Source: Psychromonas ingrahamii 37 (GTDB taxonomy: Bacteria; Pseudomonadota; Gammaproteobacteria; Enterobacterales; Psychromonadaceae). Taken from it: 64,000 nucleotides of DNA. Location of the stretch: NCBI RefSeq assembly GCF_000015285.1, contig NC_008709.1, positions 2,046,001 through 2,110,000 on the forward strand. The letters are read 5' to 3'. Under the pieces are notes generated by a model that was not told where the DNA came from, made no database searches, and saw only the letters and a program-made list of their open reading frames with translations. Both the position numbers and the translations under genes were made by a program. Positions 54,223-64,000 of this stretch are shown one piece after another. How positions within the stretch are numbered: the stretch's first letter is position 1; every line of letters starts with the position of its first letter.

Positions 54223-54705
54223 GTGAATTATACAATCGAAGAAATAAAATCACAGCACGATATGACAGTGTGCGACATCATTAAAAAAGTCGGCAGGGAA
54301 TACGGAGCCATTGGTGAAGGATTTGGTCCTTCGGACTCTGAAGTTAAGACCATGAGCCAGCATTATAAAAATGAAAACGCCAGTCGCTATCTTGTTGCAA
54401 GTATAGAAGGTGATATCGTCGGTGGTAGTGGTATTGCTGCTTTTAATAACAGTAATGAAATTTGTGAATTACGAAAGTTATTTCTTTTACCGGAAAGCCG
54501 AGGGTTAGGCATTGGCAAAAAATTGACGGAAGAGTGCCTCGAATATGCCAAAAGTAAAGGCTATAAGCACTGTTATTTGGATACCCTGACCAGTATGAAA
54601 TCGGCTATTGCTTTATATAAAAAGTTAGGGTTTCAGTTTCTGGATAAACCATTACCAGGGACCATACACAACGGTTGTGATGTTTGGATGCTAAAAGAAC
54701 TGTAA
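54223..54705 (+). CDS. GNAT-family N-acetyltransferase
   Basis: A 160-residue acetyltransferase. The acetyl-CoA-binding motif is LRKLFLLPESRGLGIGKKLT (about residues 85-105), followed by CYLDTLTSMKSAIALYKKLG. The complete GNAT fold is present. The substrate is unknown. GTG 54223 has the ribosome-binding site CAGGAGATATAAA. It stands alone and a hairpin follows 200 bp downstream. Confidence 0.87.
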   Translation: MNYTIEEIKSQHDMTVCDIIKKVGREYGAIGEGFGPSDSEVKTMSQHYKNENASRYLVASIEGDIVGGSGIAAFNNSNEICELRKLFLLPESRGLGIGKKLTEECLEYAKSKGYKHCYLDTLTSMKSAIALYKKLGFQFLDKPLPGTIHNGCDVWMLKEL

Positions 54706-54906
54706 GGCAGACTGACTCGTTATATATTTGGTATTAATAAGCAGAAATCAAAAATGAGTGGATTTGGTATTAGGTAGTTTGGTTGTATCACTTGTATTCA
54801 AAAGAGTGGGGTGGCTAAAAATCATCGGTTTCTCCGCTGCAAAGTTTAAAAAAACACTTAGTGGGGCTGGATTCAAAGATTAATGATAACAGTTTGATAC
54901 TGTAAA

Positions 54907-54945
54907 AAATAAGGCTAATCAGTGAATCACTTATTAGCCTTATTT
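54907..54945. terminator. Bidirectional terminator
   Basis: AAATAAGGCTAAT and ATTAGCCTTATTT form a perfect 13-bp stem with a 13-base loop. It lies between the + strand acetyltransferase and the minus-strand lysine-rich small gene and probably serves the latter. Confidence 0.75.
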
Positions 54946-54971
54946 ATTTAAAAAAACGTATTTACTGAGGG

Positions 54972-55082
54972 TTAAATCTTATCTTTATTTTCTTTTTTAT
55001 CCCGTTTTTCATTGCGTTTTTCTTTTAGTGTTTTTTCAGATTTTTTCTTTTCTGATTTTTGTGAATCTTGTCCTTTAGCCAC
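54972..55082 (-). CDS. Lysine-rich 36-residue protein
   Basis: A very short gene with GTG 55082 and the ribosome-binding site AAAGGATAAAATC. It encodes MAKGQDSQKSEKKKSEKT and then a string of Lys/Glu/Arg/Asn, ending KENKDKI. The composition and the MAKGQ start match small conserved basic proteins in related marine bacteria. A nucleic-acid-binding role is possible but not shown. A perfect terminator hairpin follows. Nothing else is seen in 55083-55441. Confidence 0.6.
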   Translation of the reverse strand: MAKGQDSQKSEKKKSEKTLKEKRNEKRDKKENKDKI

Positions 55083-55441
55083 GATTTTATCCTTTGTTAT
55101 TGTTAGATAGGTTGACTGGAACTGTTTTTATAACACTTTAAACTGCCATTATTAGCAGGGGATTATCTCCTTTAGCTAATATATTGAGCATACATCAAAT
55201 AAAAATAAGCGACAGATTAAAAGAGCTTTATTTTAATAAATATTTTTACTTATTATTAGCACCGATATTGCGAGCCCGTAATTGTTCAATAACAAGGACA
55301 GGGCCCCCTTTTTTCTTTCTTATTCATTAATCTGAATACTTATCCCGAATTCGGGTTAATGAATAGAAAATCCACTTTTTTCCTATTTATTATGCATTTT
55401 TTAGAGAGCCTAAATAGACAGCCTGATGAGTGGAGTGGGCA

Positions 55442-56788
55442 TCATCTCGCAGCTTTAATGTGTTCTGCAATCAAAAAGGCTAACTCCAGTGCCTGATCGG
55501 CATTTAAGCGTGGATCACAGTAGGTATGGTAACGCTGTGCCAGATCATGCTCTGTAATTTGGAAAGCGCCGCCGACACATTCAGTGACGTTACGGCCGGT
55601 CATTTCAAAGTGAACCCCACCTGCGTAAGAGCCTTCCGCTTTATGAATTTGAAAGAATTGCTGCACTTCACGCAATATATCGTTCACACGACGCGTTTTG
55701 TAGCCGTTTGGCGCTTTAATAGTATTGCCGTGCATCGGGTCTGAGCTCCAGACTACGTTTTTACCCTCGCGCTCGATCGCGCCAATAAGTGCTGGCAGGT
55801 GATCTGCCACTTTATCTGCGCCCATCCGCACAATTAAATTCAAACGGCCCGCTTCGTTGTTCGGATTAACAATGTCGATAATACGCAGCAGTTCTTCAGG
55901 AACCGTACTTGGGCCTACTTTTATGCCAATTGGGTTTTCGACCCCGCGTAAGAATTCTATATGTGCATGGTCGATTTGCCGAGTACGATCACCAATCCAC
56001 AGCATGTGCGCCGAACAGTCATACCATTTACCCGTAAGACTATCGCAACGGGTTAACGCCTGCTCATAGGGCAGTAACAGAGCTTCGTGCGACGTGTATA
56101 AAGTGGTTTCGCGCAGCTGTGGTGCGGTAGCGGGATTAATCCCGCAAGCATTCATAAAAGCCAGCGAGTCTTCAATACTACCGGCTAATGTTTCATAACG
56201 CTTACCAAGTGGGCTTTTCTTAATAAAATCCAGGTTCCATTGATGAACTTGATTTAGATCGGCGAGCCCCCCTTGAGCAAAAGCACGCAGCAAATTAAGG
56301 GTAGAAGTTGATTGGTTGTACGCTGTCACCATACGTTGTGGATCTGGCAGGCGACTTTTTTCATTAAAATCAATGCCGTTAATAATATCACCGCGATAGG
56401 AAGGTAAGCTTAGACCGTTGATGGTTTCCATATCAGCGCTACGCGGTTTAGCAAATTGTCCTGCAATGCGGCCAATTTTTACCACCGGCTTTTGCCCGCC
56501 AAAGGTTAATACTACTGCCATCTGCATTAAGGCTTTAAAAGTATCGCGAATATGACTGGTACGAAACTCGTCAAAACTTTCTGCGCAATCGCCTCCCTGC
56601 AGCAAAAACGCTTCTCCCTTAGCTACTTTTGCCAAATCTTCACGCAAAGCACGTGCTTCACCGGCAAAGACTAAAGGGGGTTGATTAGCCAAATAGTGCT
56701 CGGTTTGTTGAAGTTTGTCTTGATCAGGGTAAGAGGGCAGTTGTTGTACTGGTTTATTTCTCCAGCTTGAGGGTGTCCATTGGGTCAT
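55442..56788 (-). CDS. Class II (plant-type) DAHP synthase
   Basis: A 448-residue 3-deoxy-D-arabino-heptulosonate 7-phosphate synthase, the first enzyme of aromatic amino acid synthesis (phosphoenolpyruvate plus erythrose 4-phosphate). Family blocks are [29 protein letters not shown] (about residue 78), [25 protein letters not shown] and WSSDPMHGN (about residue 345), and [15 protein letters not shown] (about residue 385). This is the type II form, in contrast to the type I AroFGH of enteric bacteria. The extra amino-terminal helices of the mycobacterial form are short here. The gene stands alone. Confidence 0.95.
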   Translation of the reverse strand: MTQWTPSSWRNKPVQQLPSYPDQDKLQQTEHYLANQPPLVFAGEARALREDLAKVAKGEAFLLQGGDCAESFDEFRTSHIRDTFKALMQMAVVLTFGGQKPVVKIGRIAGQFAKPRSADMETINGLSLPSYRGDIINGIDFNEKSRLPDPQRMVTAYNQSTSTLNLLRAFAQGGLADLNQVHQWNLDFIKKSPLGKRYETLAGSIEDSLAFMNACGINPATAPQLRETTLYTSHEALLLPYEQALTRCDSLTGKWYDCSAHMLWIGDRTRQIDHAHIEFLRGVENPIGIKVGPSTVPEELLRIIDIVNPNNEAGRLNLIVRMGADKVADHLPALIGAIEREGKNVVWSSDPMHGNTIKAPNGYKTRRVNDILREVQQFFQIHKAEGSYAGGVHFEMTGRNVTECVGGAFQITEHDLAQRYHTYCDPRLNADQALELAFLIAEHIKAAR

Positions 56789-57002
56789 AGTTGATTTCCA
56801 AGAGCGATAAAGAATCTATAATAGGCATTATTCGGCACATGAAAAGCACTTATTTTTTTATGTGTGAGATTGGCTTGCGGACCGGGGAAATGCAATCGCA
56901 TAACTAATAGCGTAAAGTCTCGGCTGCTAAGCGCTGATTAAGTTTTTTCCTAAAGAGAAAAATTAAAAAATTATCCCCATAAATCCATCTAAGGTTTAAA
57001 AA

Positions 57003-57296
57003 ATGCTGTTAGAAATTCAATCCACCCACGCCATGACCGCCGTTATTGGCATTCTTTTTTTTCTCTTCGCCCTGTTTGATCTGTTTGACTGGACAACGAT
57101 ATGTCAGCGATTCCATTTTCATCCCGTTGCTGTGCTGATCCTCAGTACAGGCCTTATACTCGAGCCCTTTACCCTTGCTATCAGTGAACAAATTGAGTTG
57201 CCGATAGTCAGTTTGCTTATCTCATTGACGCACCTTTATTTTATCGCGATAGGCATTTTTTATAATCTAAAAATACGCAGAAATAAAAGTGAATAA
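57003..57296 (+). CDS. Small hypothetical membrane protein
   Basis: A 97-residue protein with three hydrophobic segments (about residues 11-28, 42-58 and 67-88) and a basic end (KIRRNKSE). I recognise no family. ATG 57003 is preceded by TCTAAGGTTTAAAAA. It is small and hydrophobic, and there is no neighbour with which it clearly belongs. Confidence 0.5.
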   Translation: MLLEIQSTHAMTAVIGILFFLFALFDLFDWTTICQRFHFHPVAVLILSTGLILEPFTLAISEQIELPIVSLLISLTHLYFIAIGIFYNLKIRRNKSE

Positions 57297-57399
57297 AACC
57301 ACAATCTGTTTATTTTCAGGACTTAAATGCCAACGGTACTTTTATATTAAGTGACTGATTAAAGCTTTTCTTAAGTCACTTTTGCCGGCTATCTACCGA

Positions 57400-57856
57400 C
57401 CCTGACACTCTCAGCTGCATTCGGGTCCTCCTAGATCGCGTTGAAGAATCTGCTGAGCAATCTAGTCAGCAGAGTCGGTATCAACTTAATACTGCCTTTT
57501 CTACAATGGAACAGAGGCAACTGGATCAGAAAATAGTGGGCATTGAGGTTGAATCAGCAGTGGTTACCTATCGGCAAACGCTGTATAGCGCATTTAAAGA
57601 AGTGGATAACGTCCTCTCTGCACGCCAGCATTATCAGTATGAGACAGCCAGGGCTGTAGAGCGCATCTACGCAAGCCAATACCGACACGGTGCAGTGAGT
57701 ATTCAGACTTGGTTAGATGCCAAAGAGACACAGCGCAATGCGGAACAATCACTGCTTGTCAATCGCTATAATCAGTTCAGCACTCAAGCCACGATCTATC
57801 AAGCATTAGGGGGAAGTAACATTGCAGCGCGACTCTCAGCTGAAAAAGTGAGGTAG
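57400..57856 (+). pseudogene. Outer-membrane efflux protein (TolC/NodT-like), carboxy-terminal remnant
   Basis: The frame from about 57500 reads MEQRQLDQKIVGIEVESAVV, YRQTLYSAFKEVDNVLSARQ and YASQYRHGAVSIQTWLDAKE, which is the last half of an RND-type outer-membrane channel. Before it, LSAAFGSS followed by a stop, and more frames with stops, show the rest eroded. The inner-membrane pump and adaptor genes are missing. The remaining sequence to 58361 shows no gene. Confidence 0.78.
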
Positions 57857-58361
57857 ACTTAAAGGGTGAAACACATGAGTGGGTGGAGTGACTTAATCAG
57901 TCTCCGCTATTTTTTTCTAAAAAAGATAAATTCGACAGCCCGATTAGCGCTAAGACTAAAAAAACACGCTCTCTTTAGACAAACAAGGAGCCTCAAAGCT
58001 GCTCTATTACGCCAAATTTTATTCAAAACTAAATGATACTTTTTTCAACTATATTCAATTTTGTGCAATTTTTCGATTATCTGTCAGCGCTTAAGGCAAC
58101 CCGCACACTAACAGGCAAGGGTTCGCCATACCTTAGCGCGCTTCGGAATGCACCTCTAATTTTTATTTAACGCCATTATTTGGATCTGCTCTGGTTAACT
58201 GTGTTGTCGCTGTCATCTTTTAAATTAGAATGTGTTATAACAACATAAAAACAGGTGTAATATCAATATTTACAATACGTTAAGCATAGACAGTAAAGCT
58301 TACTCTGAGATAGCCAAGTATATGTCCAGCTTTTACCGCTTTACAGTGGCAGGAGACCCCA

Positions 58362-59009
58362 ATGATTAAAATTAATAAATCCAACACCGCCAGCTTTGAT
58401 GTCGATCCGCAGCGCGGTTTCACGTCATTGTGTCCCAACGAGCTACCTATTAGTGAGGGGGAGCAGATTGCTGATCAGTTAAACGCCCAAGCACAGTTTG
58501 CAGCTTATCGTCTGGTCAGTAAGGATTGTCACCCTGCCGAAGCGCCTTGGATTGCCAACTCGACCGATGAGGTAATGACACCCGTTGCTGGAGATTATCC
58601 TAATTTGGATATCAAGTGGCCGGCGCACTGCGTGGTTGGCACTGAAGGGAATCAGCTTATTCCGGGACTGCCGGACGAGGCAGACTATGATCTGCTGGTT
58701 ACAAAGGGCACTGATCCGTTTAAACACCCCTATGGCGCTTGCTATCAGGATCTTGGCGAAAGTGAAAGCACTGGAGCGATTGAATGGTTGCATAAACGGC
58801 AGATAAAAGTTGTTATTGTCGGGGGACTGGCAACCGATTATTGTGTCAAAATCACTGTACTGCAACTTTGTCTAGCCGGATTTAAAGTGATCGTTAATCT
58901 TGGCGCTTGCCGGGGAGTTGCCAGCGAGACCACTAAAAGTGCCTGTGCGGCAATGTCTGCTGCCGGGGCTGAACTGATTCAAGGCAGTGGGGAAATGGAG
59001 TTGCAATGA
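58362..59009 (+). CDS. pncA: Nicotinamidase (PncA-like)
   Basis: A 215-residue isochorismatase-fold enzyme that deamidates nicotinamide to nicotinate. The catalytic Asp is in ASFDVDPQRGF, the Lys in LLVTKGTDP (about residue 114) and the Cys in GGLATDYCVKI (about residue 163), with metal-site residues in KDCHPAEAPW. ATG 58362 has a GGCAGGAGACCCCA site. The stop overlaps the pncB start (ATGA), so both form an operon for NAD salvage. Confidence 0.93.
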   Translation: MIKINKSNTASFDVDPQRGFTSLCPNELPISEGEQIADQLNAQAQFAAYRLVSKDCHPAEAPWIANSTDEVMTPVAGDYPNLDIKWPAHCVVGTEGNQLIPGLPDEADYDLLVTKGTDPFKHPYGACYQDLGESESTGAIEWLHKRQIKVVIVGGLATDYCVKITVLQLCLAGFKVIVNLGACRGVASETTKSACAAMSAAGAELIQGSGEMELQ

Positions 59010-60226
59010 GTATAAAAAAGCTGGATTACTGGCTGATTGAGTCGTTGATGGATACAGATCTCTATAAAATTACTATGCTGCAGGCCTATTATCATGCGCC
59101 GGAGTTCCGCCTTGTTGATATCGAGTGGAAGTTTGCCTGTCGTAACCGCAACGGCCTTGATTTAAGCATCTTGATTCCGGAAATTTTTCGTCAGCTTGAG
59201 CATCTCTGCACACTCTCTTTCAGCGATGCCGAGCTCGACTATCTGGCTGGTTTTTCTTTTATCAAACCAGATTTTATTGAATTTCTGCGTATCTTTCGAC
59301 TCGATATGCGCTTTGTGCATATCGAGGCGAAAGGTGAAGATATTAGCCTGCGCTTTAGCGGGCCATTGCTGCATGTCTCTCTGCTGGAGATTTATACACT
59401 GGCCATTATCAGTGAACTGCATACTTTTGTGAATTGTGGCGGTATTGATCTGAAGGTTGCACGGGAAAGACTGGCTGAAAAGATAGCCTATCTGAAAGCT
59501 GAGGATGATCTGTCTGGTTTTAGTTTTGCCGATTTCGGCACTCGGCGGCGAGCGAGCAAAGCCTGGCATGAAGAGGTGCTGCTGACCCTTAAAGAGCAAT
59601 TACCGGCGTCTTTTTCCGGTACCAGCAGCCTGCATTTTGCACGCACCTTAGGTTTGCCTCCGATCGGTACTATGGCCCATGAATGGTTTCAAAGCTGGCA
59701 GGCAGTAACAAGACTGGCCGATGCCCAGAAAGCGGCACTTGAGGGTTGGGTACAGGAATATCGGGGTCGATTGGGGATTGCGCTGACCGACTGTTATTCA
59801 ATGGACTCTTTTATTCGGGATTTTTCCGATCCCTATTTTGGTAAACTTTACGATGGTCTTCGCCACGATAGTGGTTGTCCGTTTGTGTGGGCTGAAAAGG
59901 CCATTTTGATGTATCAGCAGATGGGCATTGACCCGCTCAGTAAAACCCTGGTCTTTAGCGACGGGTTAAATTTTCCGCGTATGCTGGAAATCTGGAAGCG
60001 GTTCAAGGGGCGCGCTAAAATCTCCTTTGGTATCGGCACAAATCTGACCAATGATGTGGGTAATGTGCCACTAAATATTGTGATTAAAATGATCGCCGCT
60101 AATGGCCGACCGATAGCAAAAATATCCGATGAACCGGGAAAAAGTATGTGTGAAGATCTCGGTTATTTACAATATTTGGCCAGTCAGTATGGGATCGATC
60201 CGAGTCTGGTGAAAATTTCTCAATAG
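59006..60226 (+). CDS. pncB: Nicotinate phosphoribosyltransferase
   Basis: A 406-residue enzyme that joins nicotinate to phosphoribosyl pyrophosphate in NAD salvage. Family blocks are LMDTDLYKITMLQAYYH at the start, FADFGTRRRASKAWHEEVL (about residue 176) and GLPPIGTMAHEWFQSW (about residue 215). LRHDSGCPFVWAEKAI is near residue 289, and FGIGTNLTNDVG near residue 345. The regulatory His that is phosphorylated in the family is consistent with MAHEWFQ. It is translationally coupled to pncA. Confidence 0.96.
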   Translation: MSIKKLDYWLIESLMDTDLYKITMLQAYYHAPEFRLVDIEWKFACRNRNGLDLSILIPEIFRQLEHLCTLSFSDAELDYLAGFSFIKPDFIEFLRIFRLDMRFVHIEAKGEDISLRFSGPLLHVSLLEIYTLAIISELHTFVNCGGIDLKVARERLAEKIAYLKAEDDLSGFSFADFGTRRRASKAWHEEVLLTLKEQLPASFSGTSSLHFARTLGLPPIGTMAHEWFQSWQAVTRLADAQKAALEGWVQEYRGRLGIALTDCYSMDSFIRDFSDPYFGKLYDGLRHDSGCPFVWAEKAILMYQQMGIDPLSKTLVFSDGLNFPRMLEIWKRFKGRAKISFGIGTNLTNDVGNVPLNIVIKMIAANGRPIAKISDEPGKSMCEDLGYLQYLASQYGIDPSLVKISQ

Positions 60227-60453
60227 GACTGCGCTGATTTAGTTAGCAGTACAGTACCTGTCATTTTTGGCTGATTGACTATAAAACCTGCCAAAAATAG
60301 TTGACTATTATCCCCTTATTTCCTTTAGAAAGGTTTTATGGGGTTTTAACTGCGAGAATGATGTACCTGTAAGCCTGCCTAACAATAACAATCTAATTAT
60401 TTTCTCCTTTCTGATTTTGCCGGGAGATTAAGCTAAATTTTAATAGAGATATT

Positions 60454-61065
60454 ATGGGAATAATGAACATGAAAGACAAAATGCATCATCAAAAAGTATA
60501 TTTTTGTGATGATCAGGCGCTCGTTTCGGAGCAAATGCAATGTTTGGAAACACTTTATGACTTTAATTTTACCCGGCCTACTGAAGTAAAAAAGAGAGAA
60601 ATTCTTCTTTCCAAGTTATTTGCTGAAATAGGAGATAATTGTTATATCGAGCCACCACTCCATGCTAACTGGGGCAAGCATACACATTTAGGTGACAACG
60701 TTTATGCAAATTTTAATTTGACCTTAGTCGATGATACTCATATATATATTGGTCATTATGTAATGATTGGACCTAACGTCACCATCGCAACCGCGGGCCA
60801 TCCCATTGACCCAGAACGACGGAAAAAAGCCGCGCAGTTTAATATTCCAGTCTATATTGGTAATAATGTCTGGATCGGCGCAAATTGTGTCATTTTACCG
60901 GGCGTGACTATTGGTGAGAACAGTGTCATTGGAGCCGGCAGTATAGTAACAAAAAATATCCCTGCAAACGTCATCGCCGTCGGTAATCCGTGCCGTATTC
61001 TGCGTGAAATTAATGACCGGGACAAAGAGTATTATTATAAAAATCTGAGGTTCGATGGTGAATAA
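60454..61065 (+). CDS. Maltose/galactoside O-acetyltransferase family protein
   Basis: A 203-residue hexapeptide acyltransferase of the Maa/LacA group. It has an amino-terminal helical Mac domain (about residues 17-65) and a left-handed beta helix with NVYANFNLTLVDDTHIYIG and NNVWIGANCVILPGVTIGEN. The catalytic His is in ATAGHPID (about residue 109). It acetylates sugars with acetyl-CoA; the substrate is not evident. ATG 60454 and in-frame ATG 60463/60469 are possible starts. Confidence 0.9.
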   Translation: MGIMNMKDKMHHQKVYFCDDQALVSEQMQCLETLYDFNFTRPTEVKKREILLSKLFAEIGDNCYIEPPLHANWGKHTHLGDNVYANFNLTLVDDTHIYIGHYVMIGPNVTIATAGHPIDPERRKKAAQFNIPVYIGNNVWIGANCVILPGVTIGENSVIGAGSIVTKNIPANVIAVGNPCRILREINDRDKEYYYKNLRFDGE

Positions 61066-61206
61066 AAAAGCGGCATTGACAGCGGCAGGTTATTAGCCTG
61101 TATTAATCGTTTAATCAAGGGTTAGCTAATATGCTCATAATAAAGACACTTAATGGTTTTTACTCAAATTTTGCTGCTGCTCATTGCTACTTTTTGGAGG
61201 GAATAA

Positions 61207-62274
61207 ATGATTGAATCTTTAACTGCTCTCTCAGAAAAATCAGGTTTACCACCCGGTTCACTGATTCATATTGGTGATGTCAGGGAAACGGTCACGCAAA
61301 TGACTGTAATTGACTATTGCTCAGAAAATATTAAAGAGCATAAAATTCAATCACTAGATGAAATTTTAAAATATAAGGATAGTGATACGGTCACCTGGGT
61401 TATTATCGAAGGGTTAACAAATGTTGATATTGTAGAGCAGATCGGCACCATGTTTGACATACATCAGCTGGTGCTCGAAGATATTTTAAATACGCATCAA
61501 AGGCCTAAATTTGAGGAGTATGATGACCATCTTTTCATCGTACTTAAATGTTTATTGCCTGAAAATGATCAATTCTCGGTGACCTATGAGCAGATAAGCC
61601 TGTTAGTTTTGAAGAATTTTGTTTTCGCATTTAAAGAAAAAAAAGATGAGCTTTTTCATCCCATTATACAGCGCATTCGCACCAGCAGCGGTCGATTAAG
61701 AAACCTGCAGGCAGATTATCTTACCTACACTATTCTAGATACTATTGTTGACCAGAATTTTATTCTTATCGATTCATTGGATGAAGCCATTACTTCGCTG
61801 GAAGATATATTATTAACGTCTGACCCGGTAAACAATACACTTAATACTATTCAAAAACTTAAAAGAGAAATAATAAGCATTAGAAAACATGTCTCGCCAG
61901 TGAGAGAATTAATCTCCGCAATGCTGCGCAGCGAATCGCCATTGATTGATGAAAAAACGCATATATATTTAAGGGATGTTTCTGATCATGCAATACGTGT
62001 ATCAGAATCAATAGAATCATACCGAGAGATATTAACTGGCTTATTAGATATTTACATATCGAGTATCAGCAATAAAATGAATGAAACAATGAAATTCCTG
62101 ACGGTTTTTGCTTCAATATTCATTCCGTTAACTTTTCTTGCGGGAATTTATGGAATGAACTTTGAATATATGCCCGAGTTAAAGTGGAAATGGGCATACC
62201 CGGCTCTTTGGGCTGTTTTTATTATCTTGCCAATAATACTATTGATCTATTTCAGAAGGAAAAAATGGTTATAA
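61207..62274 (+). CDS. corA: Magnesium/cobalt transporter CorA
   Basis: A 355-residue channel protein for divalent cations. The long soluble domain (about 1-290) contains the family block DDHLFIVLKCL. Two carboxy-terminal helices follow, with the selectivity motif GIYGMNFEYMPEL (GMN about residue 316) between them and a basic tail (RRKKWL). The TTTTGGAGGGAATAA leader gives a strong ribosome-binding site for ATG 61207. It is close to the TmCorA-like branch. It stands alone. Confidence 0.95.
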   Translation: MIESLTALSEKSGLPPGSLIHIGDVRETVTQMTVIDYCSENIKEHKIQSLDEILKYKDSDTVTWVIIEGLTNVDIVEQIGTMFDIHQLVLEDILNTHQRPKFEEYDDHLFIVLKCLLPENDQFSVTYEQISLLVLKNFVFAFKEKKDELFHPIIQRIRTSSGRLRNLQADYLTYTILDTIVDQNFILIDSLDEAITSLEDILLTSDPVNNTLNTIQKLKREIISIRKHVSPVRELISAMLRSESPLIDEKTHIYLRDVSDHAIRVSESIESYREILTGLLDIYISSISNKMNETMKFLTVFASIFIPLTFLAGIYGMNFEYMPELKWKWAYPALWAVFIILPIILLIYFRRKKWL

Positions 62275-62550
62275 CTCAATTCTGCAGTTTTTTTGTTACG
62301 GCTTTAGCATGAAATTTTACTTGCTTGAAATTCAAATAGTGACATGATTTTTAAAAAAAGAGCCTTTTTATCCACAATTTGAACCAATGAAGATATCTTA
62401 TTGATATGATAAACCGAAAATTTTCGTGCCATCTTTAAAATTAAAAATTGCGGAATCGAGTATAACTGAGAGATTTAAATGGCCAAAAATCCAGATCAGC
62501 TGTCCAGTTATCTTTAATTATAATCGGGGGTAATATTTTCGGTCAGGCTC

Positions 62551-63999
62551 CTAGGCTCCGTCTTCATTCTCTTGCTCGGCGCTCTCATTTATGTGATATT
62601 TTTTGTGTAACTGCTCTAGTTGCCGTTTTTTTGATTCCATTTTTGCTTCGGCTTTAGTGGATCGTCGAATTGCTTGATCGAGTTGCTGGCGGCTCTTGCC
62701 TAACTTATTATAGAGCTTGGTTCGTTCTTCTTCGCTACCATGCTGACGCATTTCTAACAAATTATCTTCGATAGCCTGATTGATTGTCTGTACCTCCTCT
62801 TCGGTCTGTTTTGCATGCGCCTGTGCTGCGTTCAGCTTATCCTCGGCCTTAGCCAGTATTCCGGCAATACCTTGCTCCGGCTCCGCATCAAGATCAATTT
62901 TTTGTGCTGCGATAACCAATGCAACTAACGGCAGTACCGGCAGTAACTTGTCGACAGATAGCCCGGAACAGTCGACAATTTGATCCGCCTTAAGGGTCAG
63001 AGGCAAGAATATCAAGCTTGCATCCTGTGAATATTTTAGGATCGTCGCGCTGCTAAAATCCTCCACAATCACCGCGTCGGCATCGATTCTAATATCTTCC
63101 AGCTCTTGCTGTAAGACTGCTAGTGTGGCCTTATAATCACCACTGTGAACCGAGCTCAGTACGCGCAACTCAGATTCTAGCCAAAAGTCCGAGCGAGTCA
63201 TTAGATGCGCCAGTAGCAACATCAGCGAACCACTGTTTCCTGATATATACCAGATATCAATCCGGCGCTGATCAGGTGCTTGCTGTGCTAGCTTTTGCCA
63301 TTCAGGCTCTTTGGCATCCAGAACGACGAGATTATAACCAAGCCGCAGTGCGGAATGCAGATTTTTGCCAAAGCTTTTCAGCTGCAGGGTAAAAAAATGT
63401 TGCGTGTAGCTATCCAGGTAATTGAGTAGGATAGTGTTGGCTTTTAAGGGGCCAATGCCGAAGGATTGCAGTAATAATGAGCTGCCTATCTCAAGCGACG
63501 GAGCATTGATCACCAGCGGGAAAGCTTGTACGCCACTGGCAGAAATATCCTCATAGAGCTCATTTTCGGCGGATTTTTTCTGTAATGGACTCTTTTCCAG
63601 AATGTGCACTAGTGTGGTCAGGCCACTGCCCGCTTCGAGCCAGGAAGAAAATTTCAGTAGTCGTTCGCGCCTTGTTCTACTGCTGGAAAAAGCGAGGATT
63701 TGTGGCCGCCAGTCGCGCGGATGTTCTAGCTCAAGTGAAATCTGCAGAAGATGCTCCCGGACCTGCTGCAAGTGGTAGGAGCGGCGCCCGTCAGCCCAGC
63801 GGCTTTGCTTGGCGGTGCGCTGCAGATACTGATAAATGGCGAAGATCAAGGTCACCGCAAGCGCTGCCGATTCCCAGTTAATGGCTAACATAGCTAGTAA
63901 ACAAACGCCCGCTCCGGCCAGACTTGCATATTTATGAAACCATTTGAAACGCGGACGGAATGAGGGACTGGCAGAACTGGCTTCAAAGTAGGTGGCGTA
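62551..63999 (-). CDS. SLC12-type cation-chloride cotransporter, carboxy-terminal part
   Basis: The frame is open to the right edge, so the beginning lies outside the window. The visible 482 residues start NYATYFEASSASPSFRPRF-like wording (as YATYFEASSASPSFRPRFKW), then one or two membrane helices and the long cytoplasmic domain. WRPQILAFSSSRTRRERLLK (about residue 98 of the visible part) and the later LLLAHLMTRSDFWLESELRV resemble the carboxy-terminal domain of the Na-K-Cl cotransporter family. The end is a charged coiled coil (about 375-465). An internal ATG at 63891 is not the true start. Bacterial members are known, but ions are not established. Confidence 0.8.
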   Translation of the reverse strand, partial: YATYFEASSASPSFRPRFKWFHKYASLAGAGVCLLAMLAINWESAALAVTLIFAIYQYLQRTAKQSRWADGRRSYHLQQVREHLLQISLELEHPRDWRPQILAFSSSRTRRERLLKFSSWLEAGSGLTTLVHILEKSPLQKKSAENELYEDISASGVQAFPLVINAPSLEIGSSLLLQSFGIGPLKANTILLNYLDSYTQHFFTLQLKSFGKNLHSALRLGYNLVVLDAKEPEWQKLAQQAPDQRRIDIWYISGNSGSLMLLLAHLMTRSDFWLESELRVLSSVHSGDYKATLAVLQQELEDIRIDADAVIVEDFSSATILKYSQDASLIFLPLTLKADQIVDCSGLSVDKLLPVLPLVALVIAAQKIDLDAEPEQGIAGILAKAEDKLNAAQAHAKQTEEEVQTINQAIEDNLLEMRQHGSEEERTKLYNKLGKSRQQLDQAIRRSTKAEAKMESKKRQLEQLHKKYHINESAEQENEDGA

Positions 64000-64000
64000 A

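Noticed and set aside
1..64000. CRISPR arrays, rRNA or tRNA genes, a prophage, or a toxin-antitoxin pair
   Set aside because: I found no regularly spaced repeats with spacers, no rRNA or tRNA structures, and no convincing phage or toxin-antitoxin genes.

Overview
The window looks like chromosomal DNA of a cold-adapted marine gammaproteobacterium of the Psychromonas / Moritella / Colwellia / Shewanella type. The main reasons are an AT-rich base composition, a complete-looking omega-3 polyunsaturated fatty acid (PUFA) synthase cluster (pfaABCD, with pfaA entering from the left edge), and many gene families typical of that group. The genus is inferred from gene content; no rRNA or other marker is present.

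Layout. 1-15.3 kb: pfaA (3' part with six tandem acyl carrier domains), pfaB, pfaC and pfaD, all on the + strand. pfaE (phosphopantetheinyl transferase) is not in the window. 15.3-16.7 kb: a graveyard with a dispersed repeat and a decayed group II intron with its reverse transcriptase. 16.7-20.8 kb: a LysR-type regulator divergent from lutABC (L-lactate oxidation). 21-31 kb: an accessory zone with two broken REP-associated (Y1/HUH) transposases that carry the same 72-bp insertion at the same codon, an IS4 remnant, a duplicated DUF3010 tail, integron attC-like edges, a lipoate ligase-like gene, a GAF-GGDEF gene and two orphan membrane/coiled-coil genes. A 47-bp inverted repeat brackets 21.24-28.84 kb. 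30-45 kb: small single-gene units (AlkB-like, fructokinase, GDSL esterase, VOC, TSUP, DUF2798, methyltransferase, cupin, DUF4144, PAP2 phosphatase, DgkA, monooxygenase, NmrA-like) separated by pseudogenes (GNAT, putA, uppP), displaced fragments of the pfaD 3' end, a MITE and about ten copies of a terminator-like intergenic repeat. 45-64 kb: more ordinary chromosome with an unusual LGFP-repeat protein, an NRAMP relative, CDGSH protein, DMT transporter, a PAS-GGDEF-EAL protein with a tandem-repeat coiled coil, class II DAHP synthase, the pncA-pncB NAD salvage pair, an acetyltransferase, CorA, and the 3' part of an SLC12-type cation-chloride cotransporter leaving the right edge.

How the parts work together. 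PfaA-D form one iterative megasynthase that builds EPA/DHA-type acyl chains: PfaA carries KS/AT (outside the window), ACPs, KR and a dehydratase; PfaB an acyltransferase; PfaC KS, chain-length factor and FabA-like dehydratases; PfaD the enoyl reductase. LutABC oxidises lactate to pyruvate under a divergent LysR regulator. PncA and PncB recycle nicotinamide to nicotinate mononucleotide. The most unusual content is the layered repeat biology between 15 and 45 kb rather than one new operon.
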